Assembly (NCBI GenBank): GCA_951813015.1
Contig: CATOTG010000007.1
Span: 248,001-312,000, forward strand
DNA: 64,000 nt
Origin: an uncultured Thermoanaerobaculia bacterium
GTDB lineage: Bacteria; Acidobacteriota; Thermoanaerobaculia; Multivoradales; Multivoraceae
Direction of reading: 5' to 3'
The notes below the pieces were generated by a model. The model saw only the letters and a program-made list of their open reading frames with translations. It was not told the origin of the DNA and made no database searches. Every line of letters starts with the position of its first letter. The first letter of the stretch is position 1. The position numbers and the translations under genes are program-made. Shown one piece after another: positions 44,786-54,476 of this stretch.

Positions 44786-46215
44786 GCGCCAGGCAGCGGC
44801 TGCTGCAGTCCTCGATCAGCGCCTACGGCTCGATGCTGGTGCGGCTGCTGCTGGCCTTCGCCGCGCGGGCCATTCTGGCCCGGCTGATCCTGCCGGATGT
44901 CCACGGTCTCTTCGCGCTCGCGCTGCAGTTCGTGATCATGGCCTCGGCGATCCGCGACGTGGGCCTGACGCATCACCTGATGCGCGATCCACGCGAGTCC
45001 TACGGCACCGTCCTGGCCTGGAGCATCGGCGTCGGCGCAGCGATGTCCGTCCTGCTGGTCGCTCTCGCGAACGTCTTCTCGTATCTGAATCCGGACCTGC
45101 CCGGGGTATTGCGGGCGATGGCGGGCTGGATCGTCATCGACGCCGTGATCATGGTCTACCGCACCTTCTTCGAGCGGCGGCTTCGGATCCGGGAGATCGC
45201 CGGCTTCGAGATTCTGCGCAGCCTGGTGTATGGCCTGATCGCGGTCGGTCTGGCCCATCTCGGCGCCGGGGTCTGGGCCTTCGTCGGCGGCGAGCTTCTC
45301 GCGTCGACCCTGTTCGCGGGCCTGCTGCTGTGGCGGGCGCGCGGCCAGGTCCCGCTGACCGTGGACTGGCAGCGACTCCCGGGCCTGCTCCGCGCGAGCC
45401 GTTACCTGTTCGTCGTCTGGGCCGCGTCCCAAGTCTTCCACCGTGTCGACATCTACGTCATCGAGATCTTCTCGACGACCGCCTCCGTCGGCTACTACGA
45501 CCAGGCCTACTACTTCGCCTTCCTGGTCGCGTTGACCGTGACCCCGAGGCCGCTGCTGCCGGCGCTGGTCGAGTTCCGTGACGACGCGGCCGAGTTCGCG
45601 GAGACGTTGCGTCTGGGCACCCTGGTCTTCCTCTCCGGAATCGTCGTCTCGGCCTACTTCCTGTTCTTCAATGCCGAGAAGGCGGTCCAGCTGGTGCTCG
45701 GTCCCGAGTGGGTCGGCACGGTTCCGCTGCTCCGTGTTCTCTGTCTGGCGCCCCTGGTCGATGTCTTCACGACGACCGGCGGCGAAGCGCTGAAGGTGCA
45801 GAACCGGGACCGCCTGTGGCTGACCACGGTGGTTCTGAACATGCTGGCGATCGTCGGTTTCGGTTTCTTGTTCACCTGGAACTGGGGCCCGATCGGCATG
45901 GCCTGGGCGAACTTCCTGCGCCTCGGCAGCCTGTTGATGTTCCTCAAGGTGCTCGGCATCTTCGCGGGACAAAGACGCCGGCTCGTCTCCAGTCTGGCCC
46001 AAGTCTACCTGCTGCCGCTGCCCTTCTTCCTGGTTGCGGCGGCCCTGCTGCCGGCAGGAAGCTGGGGTCGGTTGCTCGCCAGTGTCGCGGCAGCGGCGCT
46101 CGGCGGCGGCTTGCTGACGCTTCGCTTCCTGCCGGACTACCGGCGGTTCTTCGGCAGAGCGCAGGCGGCGCCTGCCGGCATGTCCGGCAGCCCGGACGGC
46201 GGAACGACTCCGTGA
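44782..46215 (+). CDS. Oligosaccharide flippase (Wzx/RfbX-type, MATE-like fold)
   Basis: 477 residues with about 12-14 hydrophobic helices. The N-terminal '[20 protein letters not shown]' and [21 protein letters not shown] are typical of polysaccharide biosynthesis (PF01943/PF13440-type) flippases. '[20 protein letters not shown]' and the [15 protein letters not shown] '[20 protein letters not shown]' match the conserved central loop. Start ATG 44782 overlaps the IS110-remnant stop (ATGA), so its original 5' flank was replaced by the insertion-sequence fragment. Role: moves undecaprenyl-linked sugar units across the inner membrane. Confidence 0.88.
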   Translation: MSARQRLLQSSISAYGSMLVRLLLAFAARAILARLILPDVHGLFALALQFVIMASAIRDVGLTHHLMRDPRESYGTVLAWSIGVGAAMSVLLVALANVFSYLNPDLPGVLRAMAGWIVIDAVIMVYRTFFERRLRIREIAGFEILRSLVYGLIAVGLAHLGAGVWAFVGGELLASTLFAGLLLWRARGQVPLTVDWQRLPGLLRASRYLFVVWAASQVFHRVDIYVIEIFSTTASVGYYDQAYYFAFLVALTVTPRPLLPALVEFRDDAAEFAETLRLGTLVFLSGIVVSAYFLFFNAEKAVQLVLGPEWVGTVPLLRVLCLAPLVDVFTTTGGEALKVQNRDRLWLTTVVLNMLAIVGFGFLFTWNWGPIGMAWANFLRLGSLLMFLKVLGIFAGQRRRLVSSLAQVYLLPLPFFLVAAALLPAGSWGRLLASVAAAALGGGLLTLRFLPDYRRFFGRAQAAPAGMSGSPDGGTTP

Positions 46216-47870
46216 CCGATCGCCGAGCGCTCCACCTTCTCGCCGCGTCCGTCGCGGCCCTGCCGCTGCTGACCCTCCTGTTCGTGCCGGTCCGCACGAT
46301 CGACGACGCCTTCATCACCTTCCGCTACGCGCGCAACCTGGCCTCGGGTGACGGCCTGGTGTTCAACCTTGGCGAGCGAGTCGAGGCGGCAACCAGCCTC
46401 TCGTGGACGCTCCTGCTCGCGGCCGCGGAGACGATTCGCCTGCCGATAGAGGGGACGGCGCTCGCGCTCGGTGTGTCCTTCGCCATGCTGGCGTTGCGGG
46501 AGGCGTATCTGCTCGGTCGCCGCCTCGGCGCTTCGCCCGCCGCGAGTCTGGCGGCGGTCGCCCTGGTGGCGGTTCACGGTCGCTTCTGGCTCGTCGCCGC
46601 CAACGGGCTCGAAGGCGGTCTGTTCGCGTTCCTGGTCGTCCTCGTCGCTCGGAAGACCGTCGAGGACGCGGACGCCAGGCTGATCGGCGCTTTGCTGGGG
46701 CTGCTGTTTCTTACTCGACCGGAGAGCCTTGCGATCCTGCCCGTCGTCGCCGGCTATCAGTTGCTGGACGCAGGTCGACTCGCGGGGTCCGCCCCGGGGC
46801 GTCTCGACGGCGACCGGCTCGGCGGCGCAGGACGGTCGGATCGTCGGCGCCGGGGGACAGCCGGGAATGGGGCAACGAACGCCGACGGCCGGTCCGCGCT
46901 CAGGCGGCGCGCCGGCGTGACGGCGCTGGCCGCCCTCGCAATCGTCGGCGCCGTGACGATCTGGCGACTCGACTACTACGGCGCCCTGCTGCCGAACTCC
47001 GTCGCCGCCAAGTCCGCGTTCTCCGCGGGGCCGGAGACGCTGCTGGAGAATCTCCTCGCGGGCCTCTCGTACACCGTCCGGTTCGAGATCGCGCACGCGC
47101 CGCTGATTCTCGGCACAGCACTCGCGCTCCTCCTCAGACCAGGGAACCGGGCGCTGTGGTTCGCGCTGCTCGTCGTGGCGACGGAGATCCCGGCGGTGCT
47201 CGTCAACGGCGGCGACTGGATGCCCCACTACCGGCTGCTCACGGTCTTCCTGCCAGTACTCGCAGCCCCCCTTGCCCTCGGCCTGTCTGCGACCTTCGAA
47301 GACCGGGATCACCCGGGCCGCCGGCGGCGCCGGGCAACCTGGGTTCTCGCCCTGCTGGCCCTGAGCGCCGTGTTCATGCTCGGCCGCAGCCCATGGCAAC
47401 CCTCACCCGCTCCACGTGTCGGGTACCACCCGATCGCGAACTGCTACCGGTTCATGGCCACGCGCCTGCGCCCCCACCTCGAGCCGAGCGACATCGCCGC
47501 TTCCGAGGCGATCGGACTCTTCGGCTGGGTTCTCCAGGACACGACGATCCACGATCCGCTCGGCCTCGCCTCTGCCCACCACGCACGCCACGGCGAGTAC
47601 CACGGCCAGTGGGGCAAGACGGACTACAGGCACCTCCACGAAACGCAGCCCGCCGTGCTCGTCCTCCACGAGGGTTCCGTGGTGACCCCCGAGAAGATCG
47701 ACCGGGGAACGAACGGCGCCTTCACCCGCGACTACTCCGCGTGGTTCGTCAGCGACCCGCGCGCCTGCGCGCCGTACCGGCTGATCGTCTACGTGGACAA
47801 CCGCCACCTGGAGCGGCTGCGGCCGGCACTGGACGATCTGGTTGTCGAACCGCTGGCGCGAAACGGCTAG
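46212..47870 (+). CDS. Polytopic membrane glycosyltransferase-like protein (GT-C/AftB-like)
   Basis: 552 residues from GTG 46212, overlapping the flippase TGA. The first loop '[20 protein letters not shown]' with [19 protein letters not shown] is the DDAxIxxRYAxNLxxGxGxVFNxGER signature of GT-C arabinofuranosyl-type enzymes, with the catalytic Asp pair. About ten transmembrane helices follow, then a soluble C-terminus ('[20 protein letters not shown]'). A Gly/Arg-rich insert ([19 protein letters not shown]) between helices is unusual. Probably transfers a lipid-linked sugar to the exported glycan. Confidence 0.8.
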   Translation: MTDRRALHLLAASVAALPLLTLLFVPVRTIDDAFITFRYARNLASGDGLVFNLGERVEAATSLSWTLLLAAAETIRLPIEGTALALGVSFAMLALREAYLLGRRLGASPAASLAAVALVAVHGRFWLVAANGLEGGLFAFLVVLVARKTVEDADARLIGALLGLLFLTRPESLAILPVVAGYQLLDAGRLAGSAPGRLDGDRLGGAGRSDRRRRGTAGNGATNADGRSALRRRAGVTALAALAIVGAVTIWRLDYYGALLPNSVAAKSAFSAGPETLLENLLAGLSYTVRFEIAHAPLILGTALALLLRPGNRALWFALLVVATEIPAVLVNGGDWMPHYRLLTVFLPVLAAPLALGLSATFEDRDHPGRRRRRATWVLALLALSAVFMLGRSPWQPSPAPRVGYHPIANCYRFMATRLRPHLEPSDIAASEAIGLFGWVLQDTTIHDPLGLASAHHARHGEYHGQWGKTDYRHLHETQPAVLVLHEGSVVTPEKIDRGTNGAFTRDYSAWFVSDPRACAPYRLIVYVDNRHLERLRPALDDLVVEPLARNG

Positions 47871-47882
47871 CGAGTCCGACCT

Positions 47883-48824
47883 CTACTCGGACAACAACCG
47901 CCGGCGCAGCCAGATCGAGCCGAAGTGGGTGTCGTGGTCCTCGACCTCGACCGGCCGGTAGCCCGGAATCGTCCGCTCGAGGAAGGCCTCGTCCGCATGA
48001 CGGATCATCGGCGCGGAAAGCATGATTTCGAACTCGCGGTTGAAGCTCAGGAAGGCCTGCAGGAGCATGGCCTCCGTGCGGTAGAGGGGCCACTTGGCGC
48101 GGAAGATGTACTGCTCGGCCGGATACGGCGTGTTGTAGGGGAAGTGGATGTCGTGGATGTGAACCACGACGCCGGGCCTCAACCGCGGCAGCACCTCCAG
48201 AAACAGGAACGCGACATCGCCGCCGAGCTTCAGCACGTGGGTGGAGTCGATGAAGAGCACGTCGCCGGCGTCGAGTTCGGCGAAGACCCCTGGATCCGTC
48301 GCCTCCACCTTCGAGACGACGGCCTCGACCACCGGATCCTCCAGGTCCCGGAGGCGCCCGGTAGGGAACGGATCGATACAGGTCATCTCGCAGGAGCTGC
48401 CCTCGCGTCCGTTGGCTGCCGCCGCCAGCCACGCGTAGTACGTCGACAGCCCGGACCCCACCTCGATGTATCGAGCGGGCCGGAACTCGCGCACCATGAG
48501 CCAGGTGGTCAACGCGTCGATCACGGGGAACCCGGGGCCGTAGCCCAACGCCCTGAGCTCCCCGTGCGGCGGCAGCGCCTCGAACTCGCCGCCGTGGGCA
48601 TCGATCAGTGCGGCGAGCAGCGCCTTCATCGCCTCCAGGTCGTGGTGGACGCCGACGAGTTCGCTCGGCCGGTCCCAGAGACCGCGGGTCTCGGCAACTT
48701 CAGAGAGCACCGGCAGCGGCGAGTAGAAGTCGGCCGTGCGGGCGACATTCCAGCCCGCGCGGCGCAGCGCCGAGAAGACGGCCGCGTGGAGCCGCCGGTA
48801 CGTCGTTCTGGCCAGCCGGAGCAT
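47883..48824 (-). CDS. Class I SAM-dependent methyltransferase
   Basis: 313 residues. 'FRPARYIEVGSGLSTYYAWL' is motif I (E-x-G-x-G), CIDPFPTGRL follows as the acidic strand, and 'AGDVLFIDSTHVLKLGGDVA' with VHIHDIHFPYN is the Methyltransf_24-like region with His/Asp positions. N-terminal 40 residues are basic. It converges on the membrane glycosyltransferase gene with a 12-bp gap. Probably O-methylates a sugar of the local glycan. Confidence 0.82.
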   Translation of the reverse strand: MLRLARTTYRRLHAAVFSALRRAGWNVARTADFYSPLPVLSEVAETRGLWDRPSELVGVHHDLEAMKALLAALIDAHGGEFEALPPHGELRALGYGPGFPVIDALTTWLMVREFRPARYIEVGSGLSTYYAWLAAAANGREGSSCEMTCIDPFPTGRLRDLEDPVVEAVVSKVEATDPGVFAELDAGDVLFIDSTHVLKLGGDVAFLFLEVLPRLRPGVVVHIHDIHFPYNTPYPAEQYIFRAKWPLYRTEAMLLQAFLSFNREFEIMLSAPMIRHADEAFLERTIPGYRPVEVEDHDTHFGSIWLRRRLLSE

Positions 48825-48845
48825 TCCAGGCCGACGATAGCCGGT

Positions 48846-48878
48846 TTGTAGCCGCGGGTCTCCAACCCGCGGCTACAA
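48846..48878. terminator. Perfect 14-bp-arm hairpin (REP-like), possible terminator
   Basis: Arm TTGTAGCCGCGGGT at 48846-48859, loop CTCCA, exact complement arm at 48865-48878. It lies between the TonB receptor end and the methyltransferase start. No T-run follows, so it may be a repetitive extragenic palindrome rather than a classical terminator. Confidence 0.6.
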
Positions 48879-48929
48879 CGCGCCGTGAAGCAACGACGAT
48901 GCACCACGGCAACGGCCGTCTCCGGGTGC

Positions 48930-48963
48930 GCGGACCTTCCGGTCCGCTGCCGCCGAAGGCGGC
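48930..48963. repeat. Double-hairpin dispersed repeat, copy 1
   Basis: GCGGACC-TTCC-GGTCCGC directly followed by GCCGCC-GAA-GGCGGC. The same two-hairpin arrangement recurs at 60046-60092. Both lie next to gene ends, as REP-type elements do. Confidence 0.65.
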
Positions 48964-49007
48964 CAGACTCGCCGGTTTCGTTTCTGGCGCGCAAGCTCCC
49001 CTGTGCT

Positions 49008-50906
49008 CTAGCGGCGCTGCAGCCTCACGCCGACGACGATCGTGCGGCCGGGCGTGACGAAGCCGGGGACTTCGAAATAGTCCTCGTCGAGGAGGTTCTC
49101 GATGCGCGCGAAGGGCCTGATCGACCGCCACTCGTAGCTCAGGTGGACGTCGACCCTGGTGTAGTCGTCCATCACGCCGCCGTCCGAGTCGATGCGATCG
49201 GAGACGAAGGCCGCCATGAGCGCCGCGGCGAACCGCTCGGTTGGCCGCACCTGCGCCACTGCGGTCGTGCGGTTCTTCGGGCGCCGGGCCAACGGGTTCC
49301 CCGTCGCCTCGTCCTGCGTCCGGTTGTAGGTGTGCGAGAACTCCAGGCTGTAGTCGATGTTCGGGCGGTACCGCAGCCTGAACTCGGCGCCGTTCGTGCT
49401 CGCTCGGGCCACGTTGCCGAAGGTGAAGCTGGCCAAGTCGAACTCGATCAGCTCATCGAAATCGATGTCGAACCAGGTCAGATCGAGCGTCACGCCAGAA
49501 TCGCCGAGACGTTGCTCGACGCCGATGTCGTACCCCTCCGCGGTCTCCGGCAGCAGGTTCGGATCGCCGGAGAACGGGAAGTAGAGCTCGTTGAAGGTCG
49601 GCGCCCTGAACGCGCTGCCGTAGCTTGCGTGGAGGCGCCCGCGGCCCTCGCTCCAGGCCCCCGAGACGGTCACGCGGCCACTCGTCTCGGAGCCGAACGC
49701 GGAGTGGTCGTCGCCCCGTACGGCCGCCGTCAGATGGAGGTCGTCGGTTGCCGCCCACTGGTCCTGGACGAACCACGAGTCGAGATCGGCCTCCTCGTCG
49801 AAGGTACCCACGCTCCGACCTCTCCGGTTCTCGCTCGAGAGTCCGATGTTCAGCAGGTTGTCGGCGGCCAGAGTGATGTCGGACTGCAGGTCGATCTGGC
49901 GGATCCCGGAACGGATCTCGTAGTTGTTCCAGACCGTGTCCGGGTCGGCGCCGAGCAGGGTGGCCTCCGTCCGGCCGACGCGCAGAGTCTGGCGCCAGAA
50001 CGTGCCGAGGTTCTTCTCGACCGCCAGCGCGACCGTGTCCTCGTCCTGCGCGGCCATTGCGTTCAGGTCCTCGAGGCCGAAGCCGTCCAACGCGTTGTCG
50101 CCCCGGTAGGAGCGGACTCGCAGGTCAATCCGGCCGTCGTCCAGGAAGGCCGCGCCGAGACGCGTGCTGTAGGTCCGGTTCTCGTACGGATCGTCCTCCA
50201 CGGCGCCGCCCTCGATCACGCGGTGGGACACGCCGCCGGTGCTCAAGTCGGTCGCCGACACGCTGAAGTCCCAGCGATCCGCCCCGCCCAGCAGGCCCAG
50301 ATCGAATCGATGGTGATCGTGGTCGCCGGCTTCCGCCGTCCCGTCGACCCGCCAGCCCGGCGCGCCGCGGCCGGTCGTGATGCTGATCACTCCGGTCATC
50401 GCCTCCGAACCGTAGGTCGCCTGGGGACCCCGCAGCACCTCGATGCGTTCGATGTTGGCGGCCAGGAGATTGGCGAAATCCACCGTGCCGCCGACGACCG
50501 AGTTGACCCTCACGCCGTCGACGAGGACCAGCGCCTGGGCGCCCGAGCCGCCGCGCATCCGCACGGTCACGATCTTGCCCGGGCCGCCGGTCTGCGTGAC
50601 CTCGGTGCCCGGCACCGTGCGGAGCAGGTCGAACACCGCCACCGGGTTGCGCCGTTCGATCTCCTCGGCCGCGATCACGGTGACCGAGCTGCCGACCTCC
50701 GAGGCCGGCGCCTCGTACCGGTTGGCGCTGACCACGATCTCCTCCGCGATGACCGGCGTCTCGCGTTCGGCTTCGTCGGACTGTTGGCCTGCCACCGCTG
50801 TCGGCGCCGCCAGCATCGTTGCCGTGACTGCATGGATCCACCGCCGGCTGCGGCGGCGCACGCCGTGGCCGGGGCGCACGGACTCGCTGCGTCTCTTGTC
50901 GTTCAT
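49008..50906 (-). CDS. TonB-dependent receptor, probable cobalamin (BtuB-like) transporter
   Basis: 632 residues from ATG 50906 (strong GGGGGAGGAAGG site). Signal peptide in 'RRWIHAVTATMLAAPTAVAG'. Plug domain: 'EEIVVSANRYEAPASEVGSS' (TonB-box/plug start), LLRTVPGTEVTQTGGPG, 'IERIEVLRGPQATYGSEAMT' with GVISITT. Barrel: many short strands, 'PKNRTTAVAQVRPTERFAAA' and 'NLLDEDYFEVPGFVTPGRTI'. It is preceded by a cobalamin riboswitch, so uptake of B12 or cobinamide is the best reading. Frames 5' of 50906 belong to the riboswitch and are not coding. Confidence 0.9.
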   Translation of the reverse strand: MNDKRRSESVRPGHGVRRRSRRWIHAVTATMLAAPTAVAGQQSDEAERETPVIAEEIVVSANRYEAPASEVGSSVTVIAAEEIERRNPVAVFDLLRTVPGTEVTQTGGPGKIVTVRMRGGSGAQALVLVDGVRVNSVVGGTVDFANLLAANIERIEVLRGPQATYGSEAMTGVISITTGRGAPGWRVDGTAEAGDHDHHRFDLGLLGGADRWDFSVSATDLSTGGVSHRVIEGGAVEDDPYENRTYSTRLGAAFLDDGRIDLRVRSYRGDNALDGFGLEDLNAMAAQDEDTVALAVEKNLGTFWRQTLRVGRTEATLLGADPDTVWNNYEIRSGIRQIDLQSDITLAADNLLNIGLSSENRRGRSVGTFDEEADLDSWFVQDQWAATDDLHLTAAVRGDDHSAFGSETSGRVTVSGAWSEGRGRLHASYGSAFRAPTFNELYFPFSGDPNLLPETAEGYDIGVEQRLGDSGVTLDLTWFDIDFDELIEFDLASFTFGNVARASTNGAEFRLRYRPNIDYSLEFSHTYNRTQDEATGNPLARRPKNRTTAVAQVRPTERFAAALMAAFVSDRIDSDGGVMDDYTRVDVHLSYEWRSIRPFARIENLLDEDYFEVPGFVTPGRTIVVGVRLQRR

Positions 50907-50969
50907 TCGGGCCTTCCTCCCCCTTAGGGATTCCTGCTCCGAGCGACCCTTCCGGGGCCGGCGGAGCGT

Positions 50970-51140
50970 TGTTGCCTCGGCAGACAGCCAGGTCTCCTGA
51001 CTTACCTTCGTCCTACTGGCCGGCCCTTCCCATCCCTTTTCGGGACAGTGGTTATCGCCGGTGTTCGTCCGGATCACAGTCGCGGGGCGGTGGGAGATTC
51101 GCACTCCCTTCCCTTGAACTGCCTGCGTTCTGATGTGTGC
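50970..51140 (-). promoter_or_regulatory. Cobalamin riboswitch (B12 element)
   Basis: On the minus strand the leader shows, in order, aagggaagggagtgcgaatc, ccgccccgcgactgtgatcc, 'aaccactgtcccgaaaaggg', 'gatgggaagggccggcc' and agtcaggagacctggctgtc. These are the conserved P3-P6 core and the 3' closing segment of cobalamin riboswitches. It lies 64 bases upstream of the TonB receptor ATG. Known mode: B12 binding shuts off expression. Confidence 0.9.
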
Positions 51141-51240
51141 TCGGACTCTTGCCGCGATGTTCCTCTTCGCGATTGAAGAATCAGACTGCGATCGGCCACA
51201 CTAGCACTAGCAGCCGTGCGAAGCGGCCTACAATCACGCG

Positions 51241-54200
51241 ATGCAGAACTCGACGGCGGAGCAACTCTCCCTGCTCCCGGACCAGCCCGGCGCCGCGATC
51301 CGTCTTCACGCCTCGAACCGCCTGGAGACGCTGGCGGCGTGGCTCGCCGAGGAGATGGACCGCAATCCCGCGCAACCGCTCGAGCCGGAGCGCATCGTCG
51401 TGCCGGACCCGCTGCTCGGGCAGTGGCTTCGGCTCGAACTGGCCACGCACCTGGGGGTCGCCGCCCACCTGAAAGTCGAGCTGCAGGCCGAGTTCGCCTG
51501 GGCGGCCATGCGCGAGGAAGTCAAGGCGCTGACCGGGGAATCCGTGTACGGGCCGCCCTACCTGCGGTGGAGGATCTTCGACCTTCTCGCGGAGTGGACG
51601 GGAGACGACGAGATCGCGCGCTACCTCGAGGACGGCAACGCACGCAAGCGTTTTGAACTCGCCGACCAGCTCGCCGTCGCCTACGACCGCTGCCGCGTGT
51701 ACCGGCCGGAGAGCATCCGCGCCTGGCAGAGAGGATCGGAAGACGGCTGGCACGCTCGGATCTGGGCGGATCTGGCGGCCGCGGACGCCGAGCCGCAGCA
51801 CTGGGTGGACGCGATCGACCGCTACAGGGAAGCACTCGCCGGACGCACTGCGGCAACCCGGAGGAAGCGCGTGAGCTTCTTCCATGTCGCTGCGCTGTCG
51901 CCCACCTACGTCGAGGTACTGCGCCTCGCCGCGCAGGTATTCGACGTCGACCTGTACCTGCTCAGTCCGAGCCGGCGTTTCTGGACCGGTTCGCCCGGTC
52001 CAAAGGACGACGACAAGGCAAACGAACTGCTCGATGCCTGGGGCGGGTCGGCACGCGACCTGCGGGAACAGCTCCGGCTCGAAGGGGGCGACATCGTCGT
52101 CGTGGACCGTCCCGCGGCAAAGGACGCGCCAGGCGACGCTTCCTGCCTGTGGGCCGTGCAGCAGGACATTCTCGGCAGCGGCTCGCGAGTCGAAGCAGCC
52201 AACGACGAACCGGTTGAATCGGACGACTCGATCCAGATCCACGTCTGCCATTCCCCGACCCGCGAAGTCGAGGTCCTGCACGACCGGTTGCTGGGCCTCT
52301 TCGACGACCATCCGGACATCCAGCCCGCCGACGTGCTCGTGCTCACGCCCGACCTGGACACCTACGCGCCCCTGGTCGAGGCGGTGTTCCGCTCGGCAGG
52401 CCCGATTGGCGTCAGCGTCGGCACACGGAGGCTCAAGGAAGGCGCCGCCCTGACCGCCTTTCTCGATCTTTTGGAACTGCCCGACTCCCGCTACACGGCG
52501 AACGACGTCCTGGCGCCGCTGCTCGCCGCGCCCGTGCGTGCCCGCTTCGGGATCGACGACACGGGACTTGCCACGATCCGGGGCGCCGTCGCCGAGTCCC
52601 GGATCCGGTGGGGCATCGACAAGGACCACCGCGCCGAACTCGAGGTGCCGGCCTCCGCGAACCACAATTGGCGTCGCGGCCTCGACCGGCTGCTGCTCGG
52701 CTACGCGGTCGAAGAAGGCCACGTGCTGGTCGACAAGGTGACCCCCAGCGCCCTGGATCGCTGGGGCTTTCATGCCGGCGCCGGCGATTACGAACTTCTC
52801 GGCCGCTTCCACCGCTACTGCGAATTCGTCCAGGAGCTGAGCGGCTGGTCGGGGATCGAAGACGACGCCGACGGCTGGACGGACCGCCTCCAACAGGACA
52901 TTCTCGGCCGCTTCTTCAGCACCGGGGGGCGCGCCGGCGCCGAAGCGGTCAGGGAAGTGAACACCGTTTCCCGGCTCATCGACGAGTTCCACGAGGAGTG
53001 CCGGCGGGCCGGCAACACGGGGTCGATCCCGTTCGCCGTTGTGCGAGACGCGCTGAACGACCTTGCCGCAAAGTCCGCGCGTTCCGCGCCGAGGCTGGCC
53101 GACGGCATCGTGGTCGCCGGCCTGGTTTCCGGGCAGATCTTCCCCGCCAGAGTGATCTGCGCCATCGGGATGAACGACCGCGCCTTCCCGCGCCGGCCGG
53201 CGCCCGAGCCCTTCGACTTCCAGGCCGACCTTTTCGACCCCGAAGCGCCAAGGCCGGGCGACCGGGATCCCCGCCACGAGGACCGTTTCGCCTTCCTCGA
53301 GGCCCTGCTCGCGGCCCGGAACTGCTTCCTCTTGACCTACACCGGCAGAGATCTGCAGGAGGACAATCCGATTCCACCGTCGGTCGTCGTGAGCGAACTG
53401 ACCGACTACCTGAACAGCCGCTTCCGTGCGAACCGGGCGCCGGACCAACACGATCGCCGGGAAACGAAGCACCCCCTGCAACCGTTCAGCCGCAGGTACT
53501 TCGAGTCGGACGCGCCCGCCCTGTTCAGCTACTCCCGGCCCATGCTGGAAGCCGCCACAGCCCTTCAGGCCCGGGCGAGGACCGGGACCCCAGCCGCTTC
53601 GCCGGTGAAGTCGCCGACGACGAACATGCCGACGCTCCGGTAGAACTCGAACTGGAGGATCTGATTCGCTTCGCCGCCAGTCCCTCGAAGCACTTCTTCC
53701 GCTACCGGCTGGGCGGGATGCTGGATACCCGCGACGAGGAAGTCGCGAGCGACGAACCTCTCGAGCTGAACGCCCTCGAGGTCTGGCAACTCAAGAGCGA
53801 TCTCGCCGGAGGCGCCGGCGAACTGGACGGCGAACGATCGCTCGAACTGGCGGCGGCTCGCGGCCTGCTGCCCGCGGAGAACCTCGGACGCGTCCAGCAC
53901 CGGCAGTCCGCGGCCCAGGTCGCGGAACTCGAGCAGGCGCTCGAGCGGTTCGGGGAACATCGCGCGGCCTTCCGACACAGCGTGGAGGTCCGGTTAGGGA
54001 ACGTCCGCCTGACCGGCGCGGTCGAGCAGTTTGATCAAGAGAGCGACGAACTGCTCTTCTGGCGAGTCGGCAGCCTGCGCCCGAAAGACCGCATCGCGTC
54101 CTGGCTGCGGCTGCTGGCGCTGATCCTTGAACGGGAGCGGACGGCTGCGGCTCATCTGTTCGGCTGCGGACACAACGTCGAGACGGTCCGCCTCGCGGGT

Positions 54201-54476
54201 CCGGCGCCCGACGAAGCCCGGGCTCTCCTCGGCGACTGGATCAAGGTCTGGCGGGACAGCCGGCGGCGGCCGCTGCCGTTCTTTGCCCGCACCTCCTGGG
54301 AGTGGACGGCGAAAGAAGCCTGGGGCCCAACCGTTCAGAACGCCTGGTCGCGCATGAGCTTCAGCGAAGGCAACGACGCCTGCCACCGGATGATCTTCGG
54401 CGAAGACCCCCGGTGTGACGAGTTCAAGAGCCTGGCCCGGCGCCTGCTCGGACCCATCAGGGAGGCAAGCCGGTGA
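51241..54476 (+). CDS. recC: Exodeoxyribonuclease V gamma subunit RecC; one frameshift
   Basis: About 1078 residues with one frame correction near 53570-53580. Opening 'LHASNRLETLAAWLAEEMDR', then 'ERIVVPDPLLGQWLRLELAT' (RecC helicase-like start), 'VEVLHDRLLGLFDDHPDIQP' with DVLVLTPDLDTYAPLVEAVF, and ICAIGMNDRAFPRRPAPEPFD. After the shift: 'LEDLIRFAASPSKHFFRYRL' (inactive nuclease-like domain) to the stop at 54476. RecC recognises Chi and scaffolds RecB and RecD. First of three coupled genes; recB starts at 54473. Confidence 0.9.
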
